NCBI RefSeq assembly: GCF_000702665.1
Contig: NZ_JNJA01000003.1
Location: 62,001-126,000 of the forward strand
Length of the DNA stretch: 64,000 bases
Direction of reading: 5' to 3'
Source: Solidesulfovibrio alcoholivorans DSM 5433
GTDB taxonomy: Bacteria > Desulfobacterota > Desulfovibrionia > Desulfovibrionales > Desulfovibrionaceae
Both the position numbers and the translations under genes were made by a program. The first letter of the stretch is position 1. Every line of letters begins with the position of its first letter. Under the pieces are notes generated by a model. The model ran no database searches and was not told the DNA's origin. It worked only from the letters and a program-made list of their open reading frames with translations. Shown here in pieces: positions 7,969 through 15,337 of this stretch.

Positions 7969-9266
7969 TGCGCCGCTCCGTCAACCATGCTGCCGATGGT
8001 CTTGTAGAGCTCCCGGGCCTGCTTCGGAGTGACTGCGGCGTCGGGCTTGATGCTCATGCGCAGACGCGCCTTGCGGTCTTCGTCGGGGAAATTGGCCCGC
8101 ACTTCCTCGTAATTGGCCAGGGCCTTCTTGTCCTCGTCGGAATGCGCGAAGTTGGCTTGAGCCGTCTCGGGCTCGTCGGTGGGCGCGGCCGGAGGCGTCT
8201 CGTTCTCATGGCCGTAGGTGCCGTTTTCACCCGGGGTCATGTCGAGGGGCGCGGCGGCTTCGGCTTGGGCCTCGCCGGGTTCCCGCTCCTCGTCCTCGGC
8301 GTTAATGAGGCCTTCTTCCTCATCCATGTGGTCCACACCCGTGGTGTACTGCACAGCCATGGGCTTCTCGCCCTCGGTCAGGGCGGCGAAGTTCTGACCC
8401 TCGCCCAGGCCCTCGATGCGGCGCTGCACGTTGGCGTATTGCGTGTTGTCCCACTTCATGATGCTGTCGCCGGTCGGCCGCCAGCAGATGATGGAAAGGT
8501 CCCATCGGGGCCCCGGGGCCTTCTGGAGGCCGGAGAGGTGCTTGCAGGCGTTGCGGCGGGCGAAAGTTTGCGCGAAGTCGATGGCCTTCTTTTCGCGGTT
8601 GAGGATCTCGCCGTACCACTTCAAGGCCTCGCCGTGTTTGCTGTTGACCCAAAGCACCATGGTTTCGTCGAAGGGGTAGGCTCCCCAGGTGCCCTCTTCC
8701 TTCGGCTTTTCCATGTCCGCCGGCAAAAGCTTGAACGCCTGGGGGGTTTGCTTGGCCTTGGCCACCAAGTCGATCAGGCGGTAGCTCGGCACGTCGTAGG
8801 CCGTGGTCCAGTCGGCCACCATGGGTAAGCCCTTGCTCGAAAACCGGAAGGCCACGGCGCGGGCGTAGATGTTGAGGATGCGCCGGTTGTTCGGGTCGCG
8901 GATCACGTGGGGATTGGTTTGTTCCACGCCGTCCACGGTGACCGACTTGGGGAAAATCACACAGGCCCCGGCGGCCTCTGCCCACATCTCGTAACCCTGG
9001 GCAGAGACGACGAAGGGGATTTTGTCGGAAAAACCGGGCTTCACCAGCCCGCCGTTTTCGGCGGAAAGGGTCAGGCGCTGCTTGAAGGCTTTGATCTCGC
9101 CGGCCTTGTCGGTCAGGGCGAAAGCTTCGTCCTCGCCCAGGGCTACGATGCTTTTTTTGTGGAGCGCTCCGATATAGGCGGAAAGCGCTTTACCTTCCTG
9201 GGGCATGCTGGCCACCACCGCCCCGAGGGCGGCCTGGGCCTGGGTTTGCAAATCGGCGTAGGTCAT
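7965..9266 (-). CDS. Phage early protein, function unknown (433 aa), possibly recombination-related
   Basis: The start is ATG 9266, preceded by an ideal AAGGAGGA; the longer frame has no such signal. Residues 1-290 look like one globular domain; the rest is acidic, Pro/Ala-rich and probably disordered except for the last 40 residues. The block DFAQTFARRNACKHLSGLQ resembles the conserved helical segment of phage single-strand annealing proteins, and the neighbours are a Rad50-like ATPase and a helicase, so an annealing protein is possible. I do not recognise the family, and this is a weak inference. Confidence 0.7.
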   Translation of the reverse strand: MTYADLQTQAQAALGAVVASMPQEGKALSAYIGALHKKSIVALGEDEAFALTDKAGEIKAFKQRLTLSAENGGLVKPGFSDKIPFVVSAQGYEMWAEAAGACVIFPKSVTVDGVEQTNPHVIRDPNNRRILNIYARAVAFRFSSKGLPMVADWTTAYDVPSYRLIDLVAKAKQTPQAFKLLPADMEKPKEEGTWGAYPFDETMVLWVNSKHGEALKWYGEILNREKKAIDFAQTFARRNACKHLSGLQKAPGPRWDLSIICWRPTGDSIMKWDNTQYANVQRRIEGLGEGQNFAALTEGEKPMAVQYTTGVDHMDEEEGLINAEDEEREPGEAQAEAAAPLDMTPGENGTYGHENETPPAAPTDEPETAQANFAHSDEDKKALANYEEVRANFPDEDRKARLRMSIKPDAAVTPKQARELYKTIGSMVDGAAQ

Positions 9267-9305
9267 GGGTTCCTCCTTGACTTTTTCGGCCATCCGGCCG
9301 ACAGG

Positions 9306-9509
9306 TCAGCTTGCTTGTTTTTGATCCGCGCAGGAGATTTTTTTGGCCGCCCCGGTGTTCCCGCACCGGGGCGGTTCGTTTTCGTGGTGGCAGTGCGGGC
9401 ACACGGTCGCACCCCACAGCCGCTCGCCGCAGTTTCCGCACAGGTGGGTCAGCAAGGCCGGATGGCTCGTGGCGATGCAGACGGCCCGGTGCGAGGCGGC
9501 GGCGCTCAC
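9306..9509 (-). CDS. Small zinc-ribbon protein (67 aa, GTG start)
   Basis: 67 residues from GTG 9509, which overlaps the upstream stop by GTGA. Two CxxC knuckles (CGNCGERLWG and CPHCHHE) define a zinc ribbon, and a further Cys pair follows (CGNTG, SCADQ). It precedes the 433-residue early protein by about 40 bases, a gap that contains that gene's strong ribosome-binding site. Role unknown. Confidence 0.6.
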   Translation of the reverse strand: MSAAASHRAVCIATSHPALLTHLCGNCGERLWGATVCPHCHHENEPPRCGNTGAAKKISCADQKQAS

Positions 9510-9648
9510 CCCCGCCTCCCGGCCACGCTTTCGGCCCAGGCCTTCGGGTCGGGGTAGGTCACGATGCCGGCGTTCGGGTCCGCGTCGGGGTCCTCGCCGC
9601 GCTCCCGGGCCAGGGCGTCCCGCATTTCGATGGACGCATAGGGGACGT
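9506..9648 (-). pseudogene. C-terminal remnant of a minus-strand early gene, truncated at a junction
   Basis: An open minus-strand frame reads ..FYVPYASIEMRDALARERG.. to a TGA at 9506, with coding-like composition. Upstream of about 9,648 the sequence belongs to the terminase on the other strand, so the N-terminal part is missing. An internal ATG at 9625 could still give a 39-residue product. I interpret the point at about 9,648 as a rearrangement junction. Confidence 0.5.
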
Positions 9649-10698
9649 AAAACCGACGCCCTACTCATGGACTTCGCCCAGCACGTGGGCCAAGGGTTTG
9701 GTCCGGCGTGGAAAGGCATCCTCTTCCGGCGCGAGTACAAAGAGCTCGCCGATGTCGTCACGAAGTCCAAAAAGTGGTTCCACCAGATTTTTCCCAGAGC
9801 CAGGTTCTTGGAAAGCCACTCCGACTATAAATGGCGCTTCGAGGGCGGCGAAGAACTGCTTTTCCGCACGGCCAAGGTCCAGGACGACTACTGGAACTAT
9901 CACGGCCACGAATACCCCTGGATCGGCTGGGAAGAACTGACGAACTGGGCAAGCCCGGCGCTTTACGAGGACATGATGTCCGTGTGCCGCTCGTCGCATT
10001 CGGGCGTCCCGAGAAAGTACCGGGCCACGGCCAACCCCTATGGCCCTGGCCACAACTGGGTAAAGGCCCGCTTCATCGACCCTGCTCCACGGGGAACGGT
10101 CATTCAGGATGAACACGGGCGGCCGCGTGTCTGCCTGCACGGCTCGATCTACGAGAACAAGATCCTGCTCGCGGCCGATCCGCAGTACCTCAAAAACCTG
10201 GAAGCCATCACCGACGAGAATAAACGTAAGGCCTGGCTCGAAGGATGCTGGGACATCACGGCGGGCGGCGCGATTGATGACGTTTGGCTTGCCTCAAAGC
10301 ACGTGCTGCATCCCTTCCCAATCCCTCCATCCTGGAGGCTGGACCGCTCTTTCGACTGGGGGTCATCGCACCCATTCTCTGTTGGCTGGTGGGCGGAATC
10401 GGACGGCACCGAGGCCACAATGCCGGACGGCACAAAGAGATGCTGGCCCCGAGGAACACTTTTCCGGGTGTCCGAGTATTACGGCTGGAACGGCAAGCCG
10501 AACGAGGGTTGCCGGATGATCGCCACGGAAATTGCCCGGAAGATCGCCGAGTACCAAAAGGCGTTTAAGCGCACCGTCCTCCCGGGGCCGGCGGACAGCT
10601 CCATTTTCGATGCCGAAAATGGTGTCTGCATCGCCGACGATATGGCCAAGACTGGGATTCGCTGGGAACGTGCCGACAAATCGCCAGGGAGACGCTGA
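9649..10698 (+). pseudogene. Large terminase fragment, lacking both termini
   Basis: About 350 residues match the middle of a phage large terminase (packaging ATPase-nuclease): KTDALLMDF follows directly on a Walker A position, then ILFRREYKELADVV, YWNYHGHEYPWIGWEELTNW (Walker B region) and RKYRATANPYGPGHNWVK. The fragment begins exactly at the KT of Walker A, so the residues before it are missing. At the other end ..RWERADKSPG is followed at once by RR and a stop, where family members continue with the rest of the nuclease domain. The first in-frame ATG is 9667. It should not package DNA as it stands. Confidence 0.85.
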
Positions 10699-11696
10699 CA
10701 CAGGTCCGCCTCCGCGAAATGAGCGTGGAGGCGGACGGGGAATGGGGCGAGAAGACCGTTTGCCGGGTGCGGGTGCTGGACTTGAAGGCCGATGCCGATG
10801 GTGAACCCCGCTGTTTTTTCACGGTCTGGGAACCGGTGAAGGATGCCAAAGGCGGCGAAGACTGGCGCCCTAACTCGGACCTTTCCGGCACCATGTCCAT
10901 CGGGTTCATCCCGCTTTTCCCAGTCTACACGAAGCGCACCGATTTCATGGCCGGCAAGCCGCCCCTGGCCGACTTGGCGGACCTGAACTGCCTGCACTGG
11001 CAGAAGTGGTCCGACGCCAACCAGATCGAGCACGTGGCGAGCGTGCCGATTCTCTTCTGGAGCGGGTTCACCGACGGGGACAGCGGCGCCGTGATGGAAA
11101 TCGGCCCCAATAAGATGCTCAAGTCCACGAGCGAGAGTGCTCGGCTGGGGTTTGTCGAGCATAGCGGCGCGGCCATCGGGGCAAACCGCGAGTCCCTGAA
11201 GGACCTTGAGGACCGCATGGCCAAGGCCGCCCTTGATCCCATGGTCACCCGGCCCGGCAACATGACGGCCACCGCCACCAGCGTGGACACGGCCAAGGCA
11301 AGTTGCCCGCTGCAGTCCTGGGCTTGGGGGCTCCAAGATTCACTCGAGCGTATGCTGCAGTACATGGGCGCGTGGGTCGGCAAGAAGCCCGAGGAATGCG
11401 GCGGCGTGAACGTGAATAGCGATTTCGGCCTGTCCATCACCGACATGACCTTGGCCGAGATGACCCAGGCGTATCAGGCCGGCCTGCTCTCGCGTCAAAC
11501 AATCTGGGCCGAGTTGCAGCGCCGGGGGCGGCTGTCCGATGATTTCGACGCCGAGGCCGAAATGGACCGCCTTATGACCGAAGCACGGGACGGGACTATT
11601 CAGTCGGCGGGGACGCGGTTTCTGAATCCGGGTCGGGCTCCTGGGACCGGTCAGACGGCCGGGGCCCCTCAACCTGGCCAAGGGGAAGTTGCGTGA
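10683..11696 (+). pseudogene. Portal protein (DUF4055 type), N-terminus missing
   Basis: The frame reads ARETLTQVRLREMSVEADGEWGE from about 10,683, entering in the middle of a DUF4055-type portal protein; the first ATG is 10719 (325 residues). Recognisable parts are PLADLADLNCLHWQKWSD, VASVPILFWSG and IGANRESLKDLEDRM. Family members are about 450-500 residues, so roughly the first third is missing. The reading frame overlaps the truncated terminase end at TCGCCAGGGAG, a likely site of deletion. The last 45 residues lie antisense to another coding-like frame (11,596-11,829) and look less conserved. Confidence 0.8.
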
Positions 11697-11829
11697 GTTC
11701 GCGGAGCAGGAGCGCCCGGCCGAGGGCGGCGTCTCGTTGCCGCTTGGGTGTCCACTTGATGACCAGAGGATCGGCCGCGAACCGGGCCTTGAGCTCGGCC
11801 AGCAGCTTCGGATCGGTGACCTTCGCCAT
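11596..11829 (-). CDS. Possible small phage structural protein on the opposite strand
   Basis: A 77-residue minus-strand frame starts MAKVTDPKLLAEL, an opening seen in many small phage virion proteins. It is protein-like through about residue 50 and then acidic and Pro/Ser-rich. It lies inside the plus-strand virion block, antisense to the portal end, and has no Shine-Dalgarno. The minor head gene starts 15 bases away in the other direction. It may be real coding sequence turned around by a small local inversion, or a chance frame. Confidence 0.4.
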   Translation of the reverse strand: MAKVTDPKLLAELKARFAADPLVIKWTPKRQRDAALGRALLLRELTQLPLGQVEGPRPSDRSQEPDPDSETASPPTE

Positions 11830-11843
11830 GGGAGCGGCGTAGC

Positions 11844-12965
11844 ATGGCCAAGATCGGCGGACAAGACCTCTATGAGACCTACCAATGGGCTCGCGCCGTG
11901 GCTTGGCGCTACCATCTCGATCAGTTCGAGGCCGAAGCCCTTCTCTCCATCCTGGCCACGCTCGACAAGGGCCGGCGCGAGGTCATGCGCGAGTTCCAGG
12001 CCCGCTACGCCGGCGCGAACCTCTCCGACTGGCAGGAGGCCCGGCTGGAAGCCCTGCTCTACGAGATGGAGGATTTAACCGCGGGTGTCCGCTCGGAGCT
12101 GACGCAGCAGTACACCACCATGTCGGTCACCGTGGCCGCGCCCTCGATCACCGAAACCGTGGGCGCGCTGTCCGTGGCCGGACTGGCCAGGGGCGTGAAC
12201 AACGTGGCGCTGTCGCCGGCACAACTCCGGACGTTCTTCCAGGAAACGCCCATGGGCGGCCGGCTGATCCAGGAATGGGTGGACCGGAGCTTTGCCTACA
12301 GCGTCCAGGGGCAGATTCGGCAGGCCATCAACGTGGGAGTGCTCCGGGGCGAGGGTTATCCCGGGCTCGTGCGGCGGGTGGAAGACGGGTTCGGGATGGC
12401 GCGGCAGGACGCGGTGACGCTGTGCAGGACGTTTGTGAGCTCGGCCAACAACCAAGCCCGGGACATGGTCTACCGGCAAAACGCCGACGTGGTCCGGGGC
12501 TGGAAGTGGATGACCGCAGGCGACAACCGCGTTTGCCCCATCTGCCTAGCTCTCCATGGCCGCGAGTTTAAGCTGGGGGAAGGCCCGGACACCCCGATTC
12601 ACCCCCGTTGCCGCTGCATCCGTCTGCCGAAGACGATCACCTGGCGCGAGCTCGGCATCCCCATGGACGAGATGAAGCAGGAGCTTGACCGCTGGGTCAT
12701 ACGGGGTCGGCGGGACTATGACGGCGAAATTCTGGTCAGGGGCGTGCATGAGGGTGGCAAGGACAAGACCTTGCGCGTGGGCCGCTATGCCACGGCCGAC
12801 GACTGGTTTTCCGACCTCTCTACGTCGGAGAAGCAGTCCACCAGCCTGGGCCCGGGACGCGTGAAGCTGCTCGAGGACGGCCGGGTTTCGATGAAGGATC
12901 TTGTGGGGCCGGACTACCAGCCCAGGACGTTGAAGCAACTGGAGGCGCTTGCCGATGCCCGATGA
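11844..12965 (+). CDS. Minor head / head morphogenesis protein (Mu F, SPP1 gp7 family)
   Basis: 373 residues. The C-terminal third has the family signature: RGWKWMTAGDNRVCPICLALHG, then DTPIHPRCRCIRLP, with Cys and His residues arranged as a metal site. The N-terminal part is helical and would contact the portal. These proteins sit inside the capsid near the portal in small numbers. GGGAG precedes ATG 11844. The gene appears full length. The next small gene starts inside its last codons. Confidence 0.88.
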   Translation: MAKIGGQDLYETYQWARAVAWRYHLDQFEAEALLSILATLDKGRREVMREFQARYAGANLSDWQEARLEALLYEMEDLTAGVRSELTQQYTTMSVTVAAPSITETVGALSVAGLARGVNNVALSPAQLRTFFQETPMGGRLIQEWVDRSFAYSVQGQIRQAINVGVLRGEGYPGLVRRVEDGFGMARQDAVTLCRTFVSSANNQARDMVYRQNADVVRGWKWMTAGDNRVCPICLALHGREFKLGEGPDTPIHPRCRCIRLPKTITWRELGIPMDEMKQELDRWVIRGRRDYDGEILVRGVHEGGKDKTLRVGRYATADDWFSDLSTSEKQSTSLGPGRVKLLEDGRVSMKDLVGPDYQPRTLKQLEALADAR

Positions 12966-13177
12966 GCAAATTCAAATGAGATGCAAGCTGCTGGCAGACT
13001 CAATAATATATTGCACAAAATGGCGGCGCTGAGTCGCAAGTAGCATTGCGTTATTTAGCGAACGGACTCAAAGGGGAAGACTCACTTCAAATAATGATTG
13101 ATTTTATCGAAGATCACGACATCAAGCTGCCGACATTTTCCCCTTCCATTAAGGAACTACGAAATGCTTACCGATAA
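12955..13177 (+). pseudogene. Small phage gene with a frameshift
   Basis: ATG 12955 overlaps the end of the minor head gene and has a Shine-Dalgarno (GGAGG). The frame gives MPDEQIQMRCKLLADSI and soon stops, but from about 13,007 the next frame continues in a protein-like way (IAQNGGAESQVALRYLANG, then DSLQIMIDFIEDHDIKLP) to a TAA at 13,175. Joining the two gives a plausible protein of about 73 residues. The shift would lie in the AT-only stretch AATAATATATT (about 13,002-13,012). It could be a mutation or a sequencing error. Confidence 0.45.
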
Positions 13178-13415
13178 CCTCGCCCGCAAACGGGCCACTA
13201 TCGCCGCGTTCCACAACGCCACGGCCGACCATCTGGAACGCCAAGCCGTGGGCCTCTTTCGTCAGTCGGGCGTGTCCCGGGCGGCAGCGAACTATGCGGC
13301 GGTCATGCCGGCGGAAGAAGTCGAGAAGGTGTTTCCGCTGGTCATGGCCGCCATGGCGGAAGAGATGCAGAAGCGGGAGTTGGCGGGGATGGAGGCGGAA
13401 GGGAAGGTGTGTTGA
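13164..13415 (+). CDS. Hypothetical small phage protein (83 aa)
   Basis: I start at ATG 13164, which follows AAGGA at good spacing; the longer frame has no signal. The product is helical and Ala-rich (DNLARKRATIAAFHNATADHLERQ, shown here only to mark its N-terminal helix). It closes the first virion block. The next gene on the right is convergent on the minus strand, ending two bases away. Function unknown. Confidence 0.65.
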   Translation: MLTDNLARKRATIAAFHNATADHLERQAVGLFRQSGVSRAAANYAAVMPAEEVEKVFPLVMAAMAEEMQKRELAGMEAEGKVC

Positions 13416-13416
13416 G

Positions 13417-13833
13417 CTACCAAGCTCCATTGCCCCACGGACTGTCCGGAGGGGCACTTCCAAAGTCTGAGCTGTGCTTAGTGTGTTCTTGTGTAAATTG
13501 GCAAACATGGCAATAAAAGTCATATCCTAAATCTTTCATTCTTATGAGTTTCCCGTCTTTATCATGACAGACAGGACAAATTGGCCACGACTTTGCCCCC
13601 TGTCCATCAACAATCCAATAAAATCCCTTATCGAACTCTATTTTTTCTCGGCGTTCTATCATTGTAGAAAGACGCTTATTTTCCTGTTGTAGATCAAGGT
13701 AGTCGTTTTCAAGCGATACCAACTTTTTTCTTAGTTCAACTATCTTTTCTTGTGCGGGGAGCGTCATGCCGTCTTCCAGTAACTTCGCAATCATTGACGC
13801 TAGCTTTGTCGCATCGCCAAAACCTATATTCAT
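13417..13833 (-). CDS. Coiled-coil zinc-ribbon protein (138 aa)
   Basis: The start is ATG 13833, preceded by AAAGGAGAGCGAAGG. Residues 25-65 form a heptad-like coiled coil (VELRKKLVSLENDYLDLQQE). A zinc ribbon follows: CPVCHDKDGK and, about 20 residues later, FYCHVCQF. The composition is clearly richer in A+T than the virion genes, suggesting a separate origin. It is the last gene of the minus-strand operon that begins at 19,772. Function unknown. Confidence 0.65.
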   Translation of the reverse strand: MNIGFGDATKLASMIAKLLEDGMTLPAQEKIVELRKKLVSLENDYLDLQQENKRLSTMIERREKIEFDKGFYWIVDGQGAKSWPICPVCHDKDGKLIRMKDLGYDFYCHVCQFTQEHTKHSSDFGSAPPDSPWGNGAW

Positions 13834-13903
13834 CCTTCGCTCTCCTTTACATTCGGCGGATAGCCTGCACCATGGCATCTGTGGGATGTGTGCTGAAGGC
13901 TAT

Positions 13904-14029
13904 TCAGCCCGGGGTGAACAAATGATTTAGGACAATACCAATGCCGCCAAAGGCATTGAGGCTTGCCGCATAATAAAGCCCACCACTGGCAATGCCTGCC
14001 AGCGCAAGAACCCACAAAACTACCTTCAC
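13904..14029 (-). CDS. Single-pass membrane peptide (41 aa, GTG start)
   Basis: GTG 14029 overlaps the upstream stop by GTGA and is preceded by GAGGAGGGTGGGAAA. The 41-residue product begins MKVVLWVLALAGIASGGLYY and is one hydrophobic segment followed by a short tail. It could be a small membrane effector, for example holin-like or an exclusion protein, but there is no specific evidence. Confidence 0.55.
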   Translation of the reverse strand: MKVVLWVLALAGIASGGLYYAASLNAFGGIGIVLNHLFTPG

Positions 14030-14367
14030 TTTCCCACCCTCCTCATTCCTTCACAAATCCCCAACCCCGGTGCCGGCTCCATCCCCGCCGGCATAAACCG
14101 CCGGTACTGGTCCTTCGGCAAATCCTTCGGGCACTGGACGTTGTCGGTCGAAATGCCGGCCGCTGTCGCTTCGGGAATCGCCCCGGGCGGCATGCTCGGG
14201 GTGACGACCACGTAGCCCATGTAGGCCCCGCTGGGGCCGTAGACGCTGGCATGTTGGGCGTGGGCCGGGATAGAGAGGCCGACCGCGAGGAGGAAGGCGG
14301 CAATGGCCGGCGACGTGCGGGCGGCGGTTCGCTTCTTCAGAGAGGGGATGCGGAAGCCGAATTTCAT
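14026..14367 (-). CDS. Exported hypothetical protein (113 aa)
   Basis: It has a typical signal peptide: a basic start (KFGFRIPSLKKR), a hydrophobic core (AIAAFLLAVGLSI) and a likely cleavage after PAHA at about residue 37. The mature part of about 75 residues has two cysteines and several prolines and should be periplasmic. No family recognised. It overlaps the small membrane gene downstream and the gene upstream by four bases, so the three are likely co-translated. Confidence 0.65.
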   Translation of the reverse strand: MKFGFRIPSLKKRTAARTSPAIAAFLLAVGLSIPAHAQHASVYGPSGAYMGYVVVTPSMPPGAIPEATAAGISTDNVQCPKDLPKDQYRRFMPAGMEPAPGLGICEGMRRVGK

Positions 14368-14720
14368 GATATTACCACCGGCCTCAGCGGATGATAAAGA
14401 TCGTCAACGCCCTTGGACATGGTTAGGCTTTCAAACCAATCGGCAAGCCCTTTCTCGCCAAACTCTTGCGTTGTCGTTGCTATTTCCTTCTGAAACCGTC
14501 TCTCCATCTCGGATATAGAGTCTTCATCTGGTGCTTCTTCTTGCCAGGACACAAGAAACGGCTTCCCCTGTTCCCATGGCTCCCAACCTTCAGCCTCGTA
14601 GAGAGTGCCGAGTATTGAACAAACAAGGCCACCTTCAAGAAATATCCGATAAGCCTGTCTGCGCAGCGCCCTCCGATGAATCCTGAAAGCCTTCGTCGTT
14701 TGGCCTGGTTGCCTTCGCAT
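14364..14720 (-). CDS. Hypothetical protein (118 aa)
   Basis: A 118-residue protein with a very basic N-terminus (MRRQPGQTTKAFRIHRRALRRQAYR) and an acidic, Trp-containing C-terminal part. The N-terminal 25 residues could bind nucleic acid. The ATGA overlap with the exported-protein gene shows operon membership. No family recognised; composition is A+T-rich compared with the virion genes. Confidence 0.6.
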   Translation of the reverse strand: MRRQPGQTTKAFRIHRRALRRQAYRIFLEGGLVCSILGTLYEAEGWEPWEQGKPFLVSWQEEAPDEDSISEMERRFQKEIATTTQEFGEKGLADWFESLTMSKGVDDLYHPLRPVVIS

Positions 14721-14733
14721 TTCAGTTTTATTC

Positions 14734-15075
14734 CTATTTGTATGTTATATAAATTTCATATGCTATAACATTTAGACAGGGATCGTTTCCCCCGATGTGG
14801 CCAGTGCAATTACGGCTCCCTTTCGATTTTTCCGTTTTGCCGGACACCATGGCTCGTATATCGCCATCAATTTGGATTCCGCCATTTTCACATTGATGGC
14901 AACAGCACGGCAGGGCCGAGGGGAAGTCGCCGCGTCCGCTTATTGTTATAGGCCCTTGTCTATCAGGCCCCTTTTCGTAGCGAGCCTCTGATTCTGTAAA
15001 TGTGACCGAAATACTTTCTACTTCTGGAAAAGATTCGGAAAATGATGCAGTTCGACCCATGAATGGAATGCCCAT
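14734..15075 (-). CDS. Cys-rich hypothetical protein (113 aa)
   Basis: GGGGAGG precedes ATG 15075. The middle of the protein has a dense cysteine cluster (CCCHQCENGG) and two more cysteines follow (NCTGHIGGNDPCLN), suggesting metal binding. The N-terminal part is Ser/Glu-rich and beta-like. The preceding gap (15,076-15,159) holds only a 20-codon frame ending at the Shine-Dalgarno, which I do not call. Function unknown. Confidence 0.6.
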   Translation of the reverse strand: MGIPFMGRTASFSESFPEVESISVTFTESEARYEKGPDRQGPITISGRGDFPSALPCCCHQCENGGIQIDGDIRAMVSGKTEKSKGSRNCTGHIGGNDPCLNVIAYEIYITYK

Positions 15076-15159
15076 ATTATCTACCTCCCCGCCGGCTTTC
15101 TCCCCATCCCTTCCGCCAGCAACGCCACGGCCAGGGTGTTCATGCTGACACTATGAGTG

Positions 15160-15327
15160 CTATAAATTTTTCTCCAAAAACTCAATAAATGGCTTGTCTC
15201 CAGCATCCTTTTCTTTTTTAAGCTGAATGACGTTTTTCATCTCTATTCCAATAATACCAATGGTTGACAAATATATCAATGACATCAGAAGAACAAGCAA
15301 GACAACAGGAATAAGCGCGATCTTCAT
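15160..15327 (-). CDS. Small single-pass membrane protein (55 aa)
   Basis: I start at ATG 15327 after AAAGGGGC; the longer frame is antisense overlap with the antitoxin gene. The product begins MKIALIPVVLLVLLMSLIYL, a clear membrane segment, followed by a charged cytoplasmic or periplasmic tail (KKEKDAGDKPFIEFLEKNL). It lies just downstream of the HigBA pair and may be its passenger. No function known. Confidence 0.6.
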   Translation of the reverse strand: MKIALIPVVLLVLLMSLIYLSTIGIIGIEMKNVIQLKKEKDAGDKPFIEFLEKNL

Positions 15328-15337
15328 ACGAGCCCCT

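Noticed and set aside
9306..9770. 154-codon minus-strand frame as one protein
   Set aside because: Its first part is antisense to the terminase fragment and not protein-like; only the zinc-ribbon end from GTG 9509 is supported.
15081..15143. 20-codon frame before the Cys-rich gene
   Set aside because: Too short and without a ribosome-binding site; its end only overlaps the Shine-Dalgarno of the next gene.
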